DNA from: Candidatus Krumholzibacteriia bacterium | Lineage (GTDB): Bacteria; Krumholzibacteriota; Krumholzibacteriia; G020349025 | Assembly: GCA_035649275.1 (NCBI GenBank) | Contig: DASRJW010000141.1 | Coordinates: 26,932-90,931, forward strand | Reading direction: 5' to 3' | Length of the DNA stretch: 64,000 nt | Program-made: the position numbers and the translations under genes | The notes under the pieces: model-generated | What the model saw: only the letters and a program-made list of their open reading frames with translations | Databases searched by the model: none | What the model was told of the DNA's origin: nothing | Shown: positions 51,208 through 59,748 of the stretch, piece by piece | How positions within the stretch are numbered: the first letter of the stretch is position 1 | Layout of the letters: every line of letters begins with the position of its first letter

Positions 51208-52221
51208 GTGCCCACGGTGCTCAGCGGCATGCGTCCCACCGGGCGGTTGCATCTCGGCAACTACACCGGGGCCCTGGAGAACTGGTTGCAATACCAGAAC
51301 CAGTACGAGTCGTACTTCATGGTGGCCGACCTGCACGCCCTGACCACCGACCTGGACACGAAACAGATCGCCGCCCAAACGCGGGAGATGGTGATCGACT
51401 GGCTGGCGGCGGGACTGGACCCGGAGCGGGCCCCGCTCTTCGTGCAGTCCCAGGTGCCGGAGCACTCCGAGCTGCACCTTCTCTTCTCCATGCTCATCTC
51501 GCTCTCCCGGCTCGAGCGCAACCCCACGGTGAAGGATCAGGTGCGCGACCTGGGCCTGGAGGAAACCGTCAGCTATGGCCACATCGGCTACCCGGTGCTG
51601 CAGGCCGCGGACATCTTGCTCTACAAGGGCGATTTGGTACCGGTGGGGGAAGACCAGGCGCCGCACGTGGAGATGACCCGGGAGATCGCCCGGCGCTTCA
51701 ACAACACCTTCGGCAACGTCTTCCCCATCCCCGAGACCAAGCTCACCCTGTTCGCCCGCTTCCCGGGCATCGACGGGCAGCGCATGAGCAAGTCGCTCGG
51801 CAACACGGTGGAGTTCACCGCGCCGCCGGAGGCGATCCAGCAGCGCCTGCGCCGTACCGCTATCGATCCGCAGCGGGTGCGCCAGGACGACCCCGGCCAT
51901 CCCGAAGCGTGCACGGTCTTCGTCTACCACCAGCGCTTCTCGCCGGCGGCGGCGCTGCCGACCATCGCCAACGAATGCCGCGCCGGAGCAAAGGTGCGCA
52001 GCTGCTTCGACTGCAAGATGGAAGCGGCCGAGAACATCGCCGCCACCTTCGCCACGGCGCGGCAGCGGCGCGCGGGGCTGGAAGCGGAGCCGGAGAAGCT
52101 GGACACGATCCTGCGCCACGGCAACGAGCGGGCCCGCGCTCGCGCCGAGGCCACCATGCGCGAGGTGCGGGCCGTCATGGGGCTGGGCGGCCTGCGGCGG
52201 CCGCCGGGAGGGGAAGCATGA
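51208..52221 (+). CDS. trpS: Tryptophanyl-tRNA synthetase
   Basis: TrpS charges tRNA-Trp. The 337-residue class I enzyme has the HIGH-type motif in RPTGRLHLGNY and the KMSKS-type loop RMSKSLGN at about 192-199, and ends at the usual length. GTG 51208 is supported by AGGAG at 51196-51200. The frame is open to 51169, but homologues begin at PTVLSGMRP. It overlaps scpA by four bases. Confidence 0.95.
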   Translation: MPTVLSGMRPTGRLHLGNYTGALENWLQYQNQYESYFMVADLHALTTDLDTKQIAAQTREMVIDWLAAGLDPERAPLFVQSQVPEHSELHLLFSMLISLSRLERNPTVKDQVRDLGLEETVSYGHIGYPVLQAADILLYKGDLVPVGEDQAPHVEMTREIARRFNNTFGNVFPIPETKLTLFARFPGIDGQRMSKSLGNTVEFTAPPEAIQQRLRRTAIDPQRVRQDDPGHPEACTVFVYHQRFSPAAALPTIANECRAGAKVRSCFDCKMEAAENIAATFATARQRRAGLEAEPEKLDTILRHGNERARARAEATMREVRAVMGLGGLRRPPGGEA

Positions 52222-52997
52222 CCTACGTCGTCAAGCTCGAGCAGTTCGAGGGTCCCCTCGATCTGCTGCTGTATCTCATCCAGCGCGAGGAGATGGACAT
52301 CTACGACATCCCCATCGCGCGCATCACCGAGCAGTACTTGCGGCACGTGGAGATGCTGGAGCGCCTGGATCTCGGCATCGCCGGGGATTTCCTGGTCATG
52401 GCGGCCACGCTGCTGCGCATCAAGGCGCGACTGCTGCTGCCGGTGCAGCGCCCGGGGGAGGAGAACGAGGAGGATCCCCGCGCCGAGCTCGTGCAACGCC
52501 TGCTGGAGTACAAGAAGTTCAAGGAAGCGGCGCAGAAGCTGGAGGACCGGGAGCGCGACAGCTTGCGCACCTACACGCGCCCCTTCGATGCGGCGCTGCT
52601 GGAGGAAGCGAAGGAGCACGGCGAGGAGGAGATCTTCAGCGTCGACCTGCCGCGGCTGATGCAGGCCCTGCAAGGCGTGTTGCGCCGCTTCGAGATCGTC
52701 ACCACCCACGAAGTGGTGCTCGAGCCGGTGCACCTGGAGGAACGCACCGCCTGGCTACAGTCCCGGTTGCAAGAGGCCGGGCGCCTGCGCTTCGGTGACG
52801 TGTTCGAAGGGGCGCGTTCGCGCCTCGAGGTCATCGTCACCTTCATGGCGCTCCTCGAGCTCATCAAGGCGCGGGCCTTGAAGGCGCACCAAGCGGAGAG
52901 CTTCAGCGACCTGTGGATCTTCCCGGCCGATCGCGCTCCCGAGCGCGACGCTCGGCGGGAGGACAGCTCGACAGCCGGGGTGGAGAACGAAGCATGA
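52218..52997 (+). CDS. scpA: Segregation and condensation protein A
   Basis: ScpA is the kleisin that bridges the SMC heads in the condensin complex. The 259-residue protein begins with YVVKLEQFEGPLDLLLYLI and has IARITEQYLRHVEML and ATLLRIKARLLLP, the SMC-binding N-terminal region. A C-terminal winged helix ends near SDLWIFP. ATG 52218 overlaps the trpS stop; scpB overlaps its own stop in turn. smc itself is not in the window. Confidence 0.95.
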   Translation: MTYVVKLEQFEGPLDLLLYLIQREEMDIYDIPIARITEQYLRHVEMLERLDLGIAGDFLVMAATLLRIKARLLLPVQRPGEENEEDPRAELVQRLLEYKKFKEAAQKLEDRERDSLRTYTRPFDAALLEEAKEHGEEEIFSVDLPRLMQALQGVLRRFEIVTTHEVVLEPVHLEERTAWLQSRLQEAGRLRFGDVFEGARSRLEVIVTFMALLELIKARALKAHQAESFSDLWIFPADRAPERDARREDSSTAGVENEA

Positions 52998-53824
52998 GCC
53001 TCAAAGCCGAAATCGAAGCGCTGCTCTTCGCCAGCGAAGCGCCGCTCTCGCTGGCCCGACTGCAGGAGGTCCTCCCGGAGACGGCGCGGGCGGACATCCA
53101 GGCCGCGCTCGAAACACTGGAGCGGGATTACGCCGCCGACGACCGCGCCATCCGCATGCAGCGCGTGGCTGGCGGTTACCAGCTGTGCACGCGACCGGAG
53201 CTGGCGGACGTGGTGCGCCGGCTCTTCGTCGGCAAGCGCCGCGTGCGCCTCACCCGGCCCGCCCTGGAAGTGCTGGCGATCATCGCCTACAAGCAACCCA
53301 CCACGCGCCCGGAGATCGACGCCATCCGCGGCGTCGGCAGCGGCGGCGTCGTGGAGACCCTGCTCGAGCGCAACCTGGTGCGCATCGCCGGCCGCGCCGA
53401 CAGCGTCGGCCGGCCGTTGCTCTACGCCACGACGCCGGAGTTCCTCCAGTACCTGGGTCTCGACTCGCTCCACGACCTGCCGAGCTTGGAGGAGTTGGAA
53501 GCGATGCTGGCAGCGCGGGAGGAAGAAACCCGCCGCCTCGAAGAGGAGGAGGCGCAGGAGCTGGCGACGGCGCCCGCCGCCGAACCGGCGAGCGAGGAAG
53601 GACGCTTCGCCGCCGCGCGGATGGAAGAGAAGCTGCGGCAGCAGAACCTGCCGACGCTGGAGGATCTCGACGCCGAGCTGGAGGCCCGAGGCGAGGCCAT
53701 CGAGACCTTGACCGCGCAGGTGGGGCTGGAACGGCGCGACCGCCGCAGTAGCGCGCCGCCGGCGCCGGCCGCGCCGGAGGACGACGGCGAGGAGCCACCC
53801 GCGGCGGAACCGGACGCCGGCTGA
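52994..53824 (+). CDS. scpB: Segregation and condensation protein B
   Basis: ScpB dimerises and binds ScpA. The 276-residue protein has the two winged-helix domains (EIEALLFASEAPLSLARLQEV; RPALEVLAIIAYKQPTTRPE, then IRGVGSGGVVETLLER). An acidic, coiled C-terminal tail of about 90 residues follows, longer than in B. subtilis ScpB. The ATG at 52994 overlaps scpA as ATGA. rluB follows after ten bases. Confidence 0.94.
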   Translation: MSLKAEIEALLFASEAPLSLARLQEVLPETARADIQAALETLERDYAADDRAIRMQRVAGGYQLCTRPELADVVRRLFVGKRRVRLTRPALEVLAIIAYKQPTTRPEIDAIRGVGSGGVVETLLERNLVRIAGRADSVGRPLLYATTPEFLQYLGLDSLHDLPSLEELEAMLAAREEETRRLEEEEAQELATAPAAEPASEEGRFAAARMEEKLRQQNLPTLEDLDAELEARGEAIETLTAQVGLERRDRRSSAPPAPAAPEDDGEEPPAAEPDAG

Positions 53825-53834
53825 AGGCGAGAGC

Positions 53835-54566
53835 ATGCGCTTGAACCGTTATCTGGCCGCGTGCGGCCTCGGCAGCCGCCGCGGCTGCGACGCTTTGATC
53901 GAGAGCGGTCGAGTGCGGGTCAACGGCGAGCCCGGGCAGTTCGGAACCCAGATTGGTCCCGCCGACCGGGTCACCGTGGACGGCGCCGAGGTCCGCCCTC
54001 ACTCTGGTGGCGTGTGGATGCTCCACAAGCCAGCGGGCGTCGTCAGCACCGCCCGCGATCCCCAGGGCCGGCCGACGGTGCTCGATTTCGTCAAGCAGCA
54101 CGGCATCACGGCGCGTCTCTTCCCGGTCGGGCGCCTGGATCGAGACACCACCGGGCTCCTCCTCCTCACCGACGACGGCGACCTCGCCTTCAAGCTCACC
54201 CATCCTTCCTGGGGGATGGAGAAGGAGTACGAAGCAGAGGTCGGACGGGCCCTCACGCCGGCGGAGCTGGAGAGCTTGCAGAGCGGCGTCGACCTCGACG
54301 ACGGCCGCACCGCCCCGTGCCAGGTCCAGCTGGAAACGAGCGCGAGCGGCATCGTCCTTCGCTTGGTCCTGCACGAGGGCCGCAAGCGGCAGATCCGCCG
54401 CATGCTGCAGGCTCTCGCCGTTCCGCTCCTGCACTTGCACCGCGTCCGTGTCGGCCCGCTCCATCTCGCCGCTCTGCCGCCGGGGTCGCTCCGCTCTCTC
54501 GATGCCGCCGAACGGGCGGCGTTGCAGACGGCGCGCGTCGCCCCCGCGCCTTCGGCGCCCGCCTGA
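53835..54566 (+). CDS. 23S rRNA pseudouridine synthase, RluB/E/F type
   Basis: This 243-residue protein has an N-terminal S4 RNA-binding domain (RLNRYLAACGLGSRRGCDAL) and the RsuA/RluB catalytic domain with Asp102 in GRLDRDTTGLLLLTDDG. KEYEAEV and LHEGRKRQIRRML are family landmarks. Next to scpAB the usual member is RluB, which modifies helix 89 of 23S rRNA; the exact target is inferred from that context. ATG 53835 follows scpB by ten bases. Confidence 0.92.
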   Translation: MRLNRYLAACGLGSRRGCDALIESGRVRVNGEPGQFGTQIGPADRVTVDGAEVRPHSGGVWMLHKPAGVVSTARDPQGRPTVLDFVKQHGITARLFPVGRLDRDTTGLLLLTDDGDLAFKLTHPSWGMEKEYEAEVGRALTPAELESLQSGVDLDDGRTAPCQVQLETSASGIVLRLVLHEGRKRQIRRMLQALAVPLLHLHRVRVGPLHLAALPPGSLRSLDAAERAALQTARVAPAPSAPA

Positions 54567-54578
54567 GAGGGGAGCCGG

Positions 54579-55628
54579 ATGCGCATCGTCTTCCGCCCCA
54601 ATGCCACGAAACGCCAGGTGGATCGGGTCGAGCGCTTGCTGCAGCAGCTGCGCTGCCGCACGCGCCGTTCCCGCGGCGCCGACGGCCTGGTGCTCGGCGT
54701 CATCGGCGACGCCACGCTCCTCCAGGATCGCCAGGTGGAGCTGCTCCCCGGTGTCGCCGCCATTCTGCCCTTCACGCGACCCTACAAGCAGGCGAGCCGC
54801 GAGTACTGCCAGGAGGATTCGGTCGTCCCGGTGGGGGAAGTCGCCATCGGCGGGGGTCGCGTCGTGGTCATGGCCGGGCCCTGTTCGGTGGAGACCCGGG
54901 AAGGACTCTTCGAGGTGGCGCGGCGCGTGCAGGCCGCCGGAGCTTCGGTGCTGCGCGGCGGCGCCTTCAAGCCCCGCACCTCGCCCTACTCGTTCCAGGG
55001 CCTCGGACGGGAAGGCTTGGAGCTCCTGCGCGAGGCGAGCACCGCCACCGGTCTCGCCGTGGTGACGGAGGTCATGGACACGCGCCACGTGGAGCTCGTG
55101 TCGCGCTATGCCGACATCTTGCAGATCGGGGCGCGCAACGTGCAGAACTTCGATCTGCTGCGCGAGATCGGTCAAAGCGGCAAGCCCGTCCTCCTCAAGC
55201 GCGGCCTGATGACCACCATCGAGGAATACCTTCTCTGCGCCGAGTACATCCTCTCCGAGGGCAACGACAAGGTGGTGCTCTGCGAGCGCGGCATCCGCAC
55301 CTTCGACAGCAGCACGACGCGCAACACCCTCGATCTCTGCGCCGTGCCCGTGATCCACGCCTTGAGCCACCTGCCCGTCATCGTGGACCCGAGCCATGGC
55401 ACCGGGGACTGGCGCTTCGTGTCGCCGATGGCGCGGGCCGCCATCGCCGCCGGCGCCGACGGCCTCATGATCGAAGTGCACCCGCGGCCGGCAGAAGCCT
55501 TCAGCGACGGCCCGCAATCGCTGACGCCGCAACGCTTCGAGAAGCTCATGGTGGAGCTGGCGACGCTGGCCCGCGTCCTCGGCCGGCAGCTCGATCGTTG
55601 CGACCCGTCCGGGAAGGACGGGGCATGA
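54579..55628 (+). CDS. aroF: 3-deoxy-7-phosphoheptulonate synthase (DAHP synthase, AroF-like)
   Basis: The enzyme joins phosphoenolpyruvate and erythrose 4-phosphate, the first step to aromatic amino acids. The 349-residue protein has a ferredoxin-like N-terminal regulatory domain (about 1-70) as in Thermotoga maritima DAHP synthase. The KDO8P/DAHP-type barrel follows with VMAGPCSVE, LRGGAFKPRTSPYSFQG, LQIGARNVQNF, LLKRGLMTT and VDPSHGTGD. GGGGAG precedes ATG 54579. Its stop overlaps the next start as ATGA. The link with cmk and rpsA recalls the aroA-cmk-rpsA groups of other bacteria. Confidence 0.94.
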   Translation: MRIVFRPNATKRQVDRVERLLQQLRCRTRRSRGADGLVLGVIGDATLLQDRQVELLPGVAAILPFTRPYKQASREYCQEDSVVPVGEVAIGGGRVVVMAGPCSVETREGLFEVARRVQAAGASVLRGGAFKPRTSPYSFQGLGREGLELLREASTATGLAVVTEVMDTRHVELVSRYADILQIGARNVQNFDLLREIGQSGKPVLLKRGLMTTIEEYLLCAEYILSEGNDKVVLCERGIRTFDSSTTRNTLDLCAVPVIHALSHLPVIVDPSHGTGDWRFVSPMARAAIAAGADGLMIEVHPRPAEAFSDGPQSLTPQRFEKLMVELATLARVLGRQLDRCDPSGKDGA

Positions 55629-57118
55629 GCGCCGGGATCGGTGCGCGCTTCGCCTTCCGCCCCGGCGAACGGGAGTCGCTCGCGGCCCGGGCTGCCGCCC
55701 GCGCCGCGGCGCTGCGCCGGCTCGTCATCGCCATCGATGGTCCCGCCGGGGCGGGGAAGAGCACCACGGCGCGTGGCGTGGCGGCGCGGCTCGGCCTGCG
55801 CTATCTCGACACCGGCGCGCTCTACCGCGCGGTGACCTTGGCAGCGCAACGGTCGGGGGTGGAGCCAGGCGACGAGGCGGCCCTCGCCGCGCTGGTGCAG
55901 ACGGCCCGGCTGCGCGTCGAGTCCGACGCCGCCGGGCAGCGTGTGTATCTCGGGGACGAAGACGTGAGTGGCGCGATCCGCCATCCGCAGGTGACGGCGA
56001 TGGTGTCGCAGGTGAGCGCTTGGCCCGCGGTGCGAGCTGCCATGCTCGACCTGCAGCGCCGCTTGGCGGCGGCGGGCGGCACGGTGATGGAGGGGCGGGA
56101 CATCGGCAGCGTCGTCTTGCCCCAGGCGGACCTGAAGATCTTCCTCACCGCCGACGTCGCCGCCCGCGCCGCGCGGCGGCAGGAGGAGGAAGCCGCCCGC
56201 GGCAACGCGCGGCCGCGACAAGCGGTGGAGGAGGAGATCGAAGCGCGGGACCGCGCCGACACGACGCGCTCTTCCGCGCCGCTCCGCCGCACCGCCGGCG
56301 CCATCGAGCTGGACACCACCGAGCTCGGGATCGAAGCGCAGCTCGACGCCGTGGTGGCGCTCGCGCTCCGCTGTGTCGAAGCGGGAACGACGACGGCGGC
56401 AGCACACACCTTCGTCCCCGAGGACTGGGCCCAGCCGGGTTACCGGCCCTTTCGCCGCCGGCGCTTCCGCTGCGCCCACGTTTTGATCAGCTCCTTTTTC
56501 CGCGCCGCCTGCGGCTTGCGCTGCGAGGTGCACCCCGCCTCCCGGCTGACTGGCAGCGCCCTCGTCGCCTGCAATCACATCTCCGGCCTGGATCCGCCGC
56601 TCGCCGGCGCCTCCGTGCCCTTCGAGTCCTGCTTCGTCGCCAAGAGCGAGCTCTTCCGCAGCGGCGCCTTCGGCTGGCTCATCGGTCTGTTCAATGCATT
56701 CCCGATCCAGCGAGGCACGGCGGATTACGCCGCCCTCGATCGCGCCGTGGCGCTGCTGCAGGCGGGCGAGAACGTCCTCATGTTTCCGGAAGGCACACGC
56801 CAGAAGCCCGGCCGGCTCGGCAGGTCGCGCTGGGGCTTCGGTTACGTCGCCCGCCGCGCCGGGCGGCCCATCGTCCCCGTCTTCGTCCGCGGCAGCCGCG
56901 ACCGCCGGCCACGCTTCCTGCGCCGCCAGCCGCTGGAGGTGTGGGTCGGCGAACCCTTCGTCCTCGGCGCACTCTCCGACGACCCGGACGGTTACGCCCA
57001 GGCAGGGGCGCTCGCCATGGAGCACATCGCCGGGTTGATGCTGCGCTCCGCTGCCCGCGTCCCCCTCGCCGGGCTCGAACTTCCCGGCATTTTCGCCCCC
57101 GCCGGCCCCGAGCCCTGA
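55625..57118 (+). CDS. Cytidylate kinase - lysophospholipid acyltransferase fusion
   Basis: This 497-residue protein joins two enzymes. Residues 33-255 are CMP kinase, with P-loop GPAGAGKST at 39-47, RYLDTGALYRAVT and EGRDIGSVV; it makes CDP or dCDP. Residues about 270-490 are a PlsC-type 1-acylglycerol-3-phosphate acyltransferase, with NHISGLD (His318), FNAFPIQRG and FPEGTRQKPG at 387-396; it makes phosphatidic acid. The reading frame is continuous, with no stop or internal start at the joint that looks better than the upstream one. cmk and plsC are often adjacent in bacteria, and a fused form is a natural outcome. ATG 55625 overlaps aroF. Confidence 0.9.
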   Translation: MSAGIGARFAFRPGERESLAARAAARAAALRRLVIAIDGPAGAGKSTTARGVAARLGLRYLDTGALYRAVTLAAQRSGVEPGDEAALAALVQTARLRVESDAAGQRVYLGDEDVSGAIRHPQVTAMVSQVSAWPAVRAAMLDLQRRLAAAGGTVMEGRDIGSVVLPQADLKIFLTADVAARAARRQEEEAARGNARPRQAVEEEIEARDRADTTRSSAPLRRTAGAIELDTTELGIEAQLDAVVALALRCVEAGTTTAAAHTFVPEDWAQPGYRPFRRRRFRCAHVLISSFFRAACGLRCEVHPASRLTGSALVACNHISGLDPPLAGASVPFESCFVAKSELFRSGAFGWLIGLFNAFPIQRGTADYAALDRAVALLQAGENVLMFPEGTRQKPGRLGRSRWGFGYVARRAGRPIVPVFVRGSRDRRPRFLRRQPLEVWVGEPFVLGALSDDPDGYAQAGALAMEHIAGLMLRSAARVPLAGLELPGIFAPAGPEP

Positions 57119-57161
57119 CCCTGAGGCCCTCCAGACCCTGGCGGTCCGGGCCGTTCCGGCC

Positions 57162-57190
57162 TTGCGATCCTGGACGGAGGTTGCTAGGGT
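57162..57190 (+). promoter_or_regulatory. rpsA promoter
   Basis: TTGCGA at 57162-57167 and TAGGGT at 57185-57190 are exactly 17 bases apart. Transcription would start near 57197, giving a leader of about 56 bases before the rpsA ATG. It lies in one of the few real gaps in this gene run. Confidence 0.5.
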
Positions 57191-57200
57191 AGCTCGATTG

Positions 57201-57242
57201 TCCCCCAATATTTTTCGGGGAAATCTTTATGAATTAAGGAGG
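57201..57242 (+). promoter_or_regulatory. AT-rich rpsA leader with small hairpin and ribosome-binding site
   Basis: TCCCC (57201-57205) pairs with GGGGA (57217-57221) around an AT-rich loop. An AT-rich run leads to AAGGAGG at 57236-57242. This is the most AT-rich patch nearby in a roughly 70 % GC region. Within it, ATG AAT TAA at 57229-57237 is a two-codon frame that overlaps the ribosome-binding site. S1 binds AU-rich single strands and represses its own synthesis in E. coli, so this leader is a reasonable target. Confidence 0.45.
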
Positions 57243-57252
57243 AATCCGCTTC

Positions 57253-59271
57253 ATGCTGGACGAGAGTCACACGCTCCGCAACGAGGAATCGAGGCGCGCC
57301 GAGCGCGCGCCGGAAGGAGGTGACACTCCAGGGTCGCGGGGCGCAGGGCGAGAGTCCAGGACCGCCACGGCGACCTCGGACTCCGGGCCGCGGCGTCGCG
57401 GTCCGCGGGACGACAGCCGAGGGGGCTGGCGTGGTCGCAGTGGCGGCCACGGCCGCCGGGGCTTCGACGACGAGGAAGAGGAGCGCCGGCCCAAGAAGCG
57501 CACGCCGGCGGCGCAGGTGAAGCCGTTCAACTTCGAGTTCGACGATCCCGACGCCCAGGCGCTGACGCGCGATGCCTTCCTCAAGCAGGTGCTGGAGTAC
57601 GACGAGACGCTGCGCGATTTCGGCGAGGGCGAGATCGTCAAGGGCACCATCGTCGGCATCGGGCCGGTCGAAGTGCTCATGGACATCGGCTTCAAGAGCG
57701 AAGGCGCCATCCCCATCGCCGAGTTCGACAATCCGGCGGAGCTCGTGGTGGGCCAGTCCTTCGAGGTCTACCTCGAGAAGATGGAGAATCAGGACGGTCT
57801 CATCGTCCTCTCCAAGACGCGCGCCGACTTCCTCAAGGTCTGGGACCGGATCAAGGCCGCTTACGACAGCACCGAAACGGTGAAGGGCACGGTGGACCGC
57901 CGCATCAAGGGCGGCCTCGTGGTCAAGCTCTACGGTGTCGACGCCTTCCTGCCGGGTTCGCAGGTGGCGCTACGGCAGGTGCCGAATCTCGATGCCCTGA
58001 TCGGCCAGGAGCTGGAGTTCCGCATCATCAAGCTCAACAAGCGCCGGCGCAACATCGTCGTCTCCCGTCGGGTCGTCCTCGAGGAGGAGCGCACCAAGCA
58101 GAAGACGAAGATCATCGCCGAGCTGGAGAAGGGGCAGATCCGCAAGGGCGCGGTGAAGAACATCACCGACTTCGGCGCCTTCGTGGACCTGGGCGGCATC
58201 GACGGCCTCTTGCACCTCACCGACCTCTCCTGGGGGCGGGTGGCGCACCCGAGCGAGGTCGTCTCCATCGGCCAAGAGCTCGAGGTCAAGGTCCTCGACT
58301 TCGACCGAGACCGCGAGCGCATCTCCCTCGGTCTCAAGCAGTTGCAGCCGTACCCGTGGAAGGAAGTGGCGGAGAAATACCCGGTGGGCACGCGGGTCAA
58401 GGGCAAGGTCGTGTCGATCACGGACTATGGCGCCTTCGTGGAGTTGGAGCGCGGCGTCGAGGGCCTGATCCACATCTCCGAGATGTCCTGGACCAAGCAC
58501 GTGCGCCATCCCTCCAAGATCGTCTCCGTGGGCAACGAGATCGAGGTCATGGTGCTGAAGATCGACCCGGAGAACGAGAAGATCTCCCTCGGTCTGAAGC
58601 AGACCGAGCCGGATCCCTGGGAGACGCTGGCGGAGAAGTACCCGCCCGGCACCTCCCTCGAGGGCAAGGTGCGCAACCTGACCAACTTCGGTGCCTTCGT
58701 CGAGATCGAGGAAGGCATCGATGGCCTGGTGCACATCTCCGACATGTCCTGGACCAAGCGCGTCCGCCACCCGAGTGAAGTGGTGAAGAAGGGCGACGTG
58801 GTGCGGGTCAAGGTCCTGGAGGTCAACCGCGAGAGCCGGCGCATCAGCCTCGGCATCAAGCAGACCATGGACGATCCCTGGGACGACCTGGCGCGGGAAT
58901 ACATCGTCGGGACCGTGCTCGAGGGAACGACGGAACGTCTCCTGGATCGCGGCATCGTTGTGGAGCTGCGTTCAGGCGTCGAGGGCTTCGTCCCCGTCTC
59001 GCACCTCCTGCCGGAGGACATCAAGAAGCCCGCCGAGTACTTCGGTGTCGGCGAGCGGATCCCCCTCAAGGTGATCAAGATGGACCCGGCGAACCGGCGT
59101 ATCGTGCTTTCCGTGCGCGCTTACATGGAGGATGCCACCGCCGAGGATCTGGCCGCCTTCAACGCCAAGTTCGGCACCCGGCGGCCGATCTCCGAAGAGG
59201 ATTCCAGCAACGGTCGCGAGGGCGACGCGGAGCTCGTCGCCGCCGAGGAAATGGACGACGACGAACTCTGA
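57253..59271 (+). CDS. rpsA: 30S ribosomal protein S1 with Arg/Gly-rich N-terminal extension
   Basis: S1 brings mRNA to the 30S subunit. The 672-residue protein has six S1 (OB-fold) repeats from about residue 120 to 620; the most regular ones carry DFGAFVDLGGIDGLLHLTDL, DYGAFVELERGVEGLIHISE and NFGAFVEIEEGIDGLVHISD. Repeats 3 to 6 resemble each other most, as in other S1 proteins. The first 90 residues are an unusual basic, Gly/Arg-rich disordered segment (RGGWRGRSGGHGRRGFD, then EEEERRPKKR). The C-terminus is acidic. AAGGAGG lies ten bases before the ATG at 57253. Confidence 0.95.
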   Translation: MLDESHTLRNEESRRAERAPEGGDTPGSRGAGRESRTATATSDSGPRRRGPRDDSRGGWRGRSGGHGRRGFDDEEEERRPKKRTPAAQVKPFNFEFDDPDAQALTRDAFLKQVLEYDETLRDFGEGEIVKGTIVGIGPVEVLMDIGFKSEGAIPIAEFDNPAELVVGQSFEVYLEKMENQDGLIVLSKTRADFLKVWDRIKAAYDSTETVKGTVDRRIKGGLVVKLYGVDAFLPGSQVALRQVPNLDALIGQELEFRIIKLNKRRRNIVVSRRVVLEEERTKQKTKIIAELEKGQIRKGAVKNITDFGAFVDLGGIDGLLHLTDLSWGRVAHPSEVVSIGQELEVKVLDFDRDRERISLGLKQLQPYPWKEVAEKYPVGTRVKGKVVSITDYGAFVELERGVEGLIHISEMSWTKHVRHPSKIVSVGNEIEVMVLKIDPENEKISLGLKQTEPDPWETLAEKYPPGTSLEGKVRNLTNFGAFVEIEEGIDGLVHISDMSWTKRVRHPSEVVKKGDVVRVKVLEVNRESRRISLGIKQTMDDPWDDLAREYIVGTVLEGTTERLLDRGIVVELRSGVEGFVPVSHLLPEDIKKPAEYFGVGERIPLKVIKMDPANRRIVLSVRAYMEDATAEDLAAFNAKFGTRRPISEEDSSNGREGDAELVAAEEMDDDEL

Positions 59272-59396
59272 GCCGGAAGCGTGCCGCGCTGGGGGAGGGG
59301 GCCTCGCCGCCCCTCTCCCGGCGGCGGTGCGCGTTGTGCCGCGCCGGTCGGGGCCGGCGGAAGGGCGCAGGGCCGGCGGCTGGAGGTGCAGCGCCC

Positions 59397-59732
59397 GTGT
59401 GGCTGGTGCGTAGCCTGCTCGTGTTCGTCGTGGTCGCTTCGGTGCTCGCACTCGCCGTCGTCAACGTGGAGCACCACACCTCGCTCACACTCTTCACCCG
59501 CACCTATCAGAACCTGGCGCTCAACGTCGTTCTCTTCTGTGCCATGCTCTGCGGCGCCATCCTGGTCTTCGGCCTCATGGTGTTCCGGGAGTTCGCGTTG
59601 CGCAACGAGATCCGCCGCCTGCGGCGCGAGAACCTGCGCCTCGACGACGAGATCACCGCGCTACGCAACTTGCCCCTGGCTGGTCTGGACACCGCCAGGG
59701 AAACCCCGGGTTCACGGCCCGCGGAGCGCTGA
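59397..59732 (+). CDS. lapA: LapA-domain membrane protein
   Basis: This 111-residue protein has two membrane helices (LLVFVVVASVLALAVVN and LNVVLFCAMLCGAILVFGLM) separated by NVEHHTSLTLF. A basic C-terminal coiled coil follows (FALRNEIRRLRRENLRLDDE). This is the LapA (DUF1049) layout. GTG 59397 is preceded by GGAGG at 59382-59386; TTG 59334 would add 21 basic residues. In gammaproteobacteria, lapA and lapB follow rpsA and ihfB; here the same order appears without ihfB. Confidence 0.82.
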   Translation: MWLVRSLLVFVVVASVLALAVVNVEHHTSLTLFTRTYQNLALNVVLFCAMLCGAILVFGLMVFREFALRNEIRRLRRENLRLDDEITALRNLPLAGLDTARETPGSRPAER

Positions 59733-59748
59733 AGCCGGGAGGGCTGTC

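Noticed and set aside
53280..55532. 750-codon open frame on the minus strand
   Set aside because: Antisense to scpB, rluB-type and aroF genes, which are all clear in the sense frames.
53861..55624. N-terminal extension of the cmk-plsC protein
   Set aside because: Out-of-frame reading of the rluB-type and aroF genes; the kinase begins near ATG 55625.
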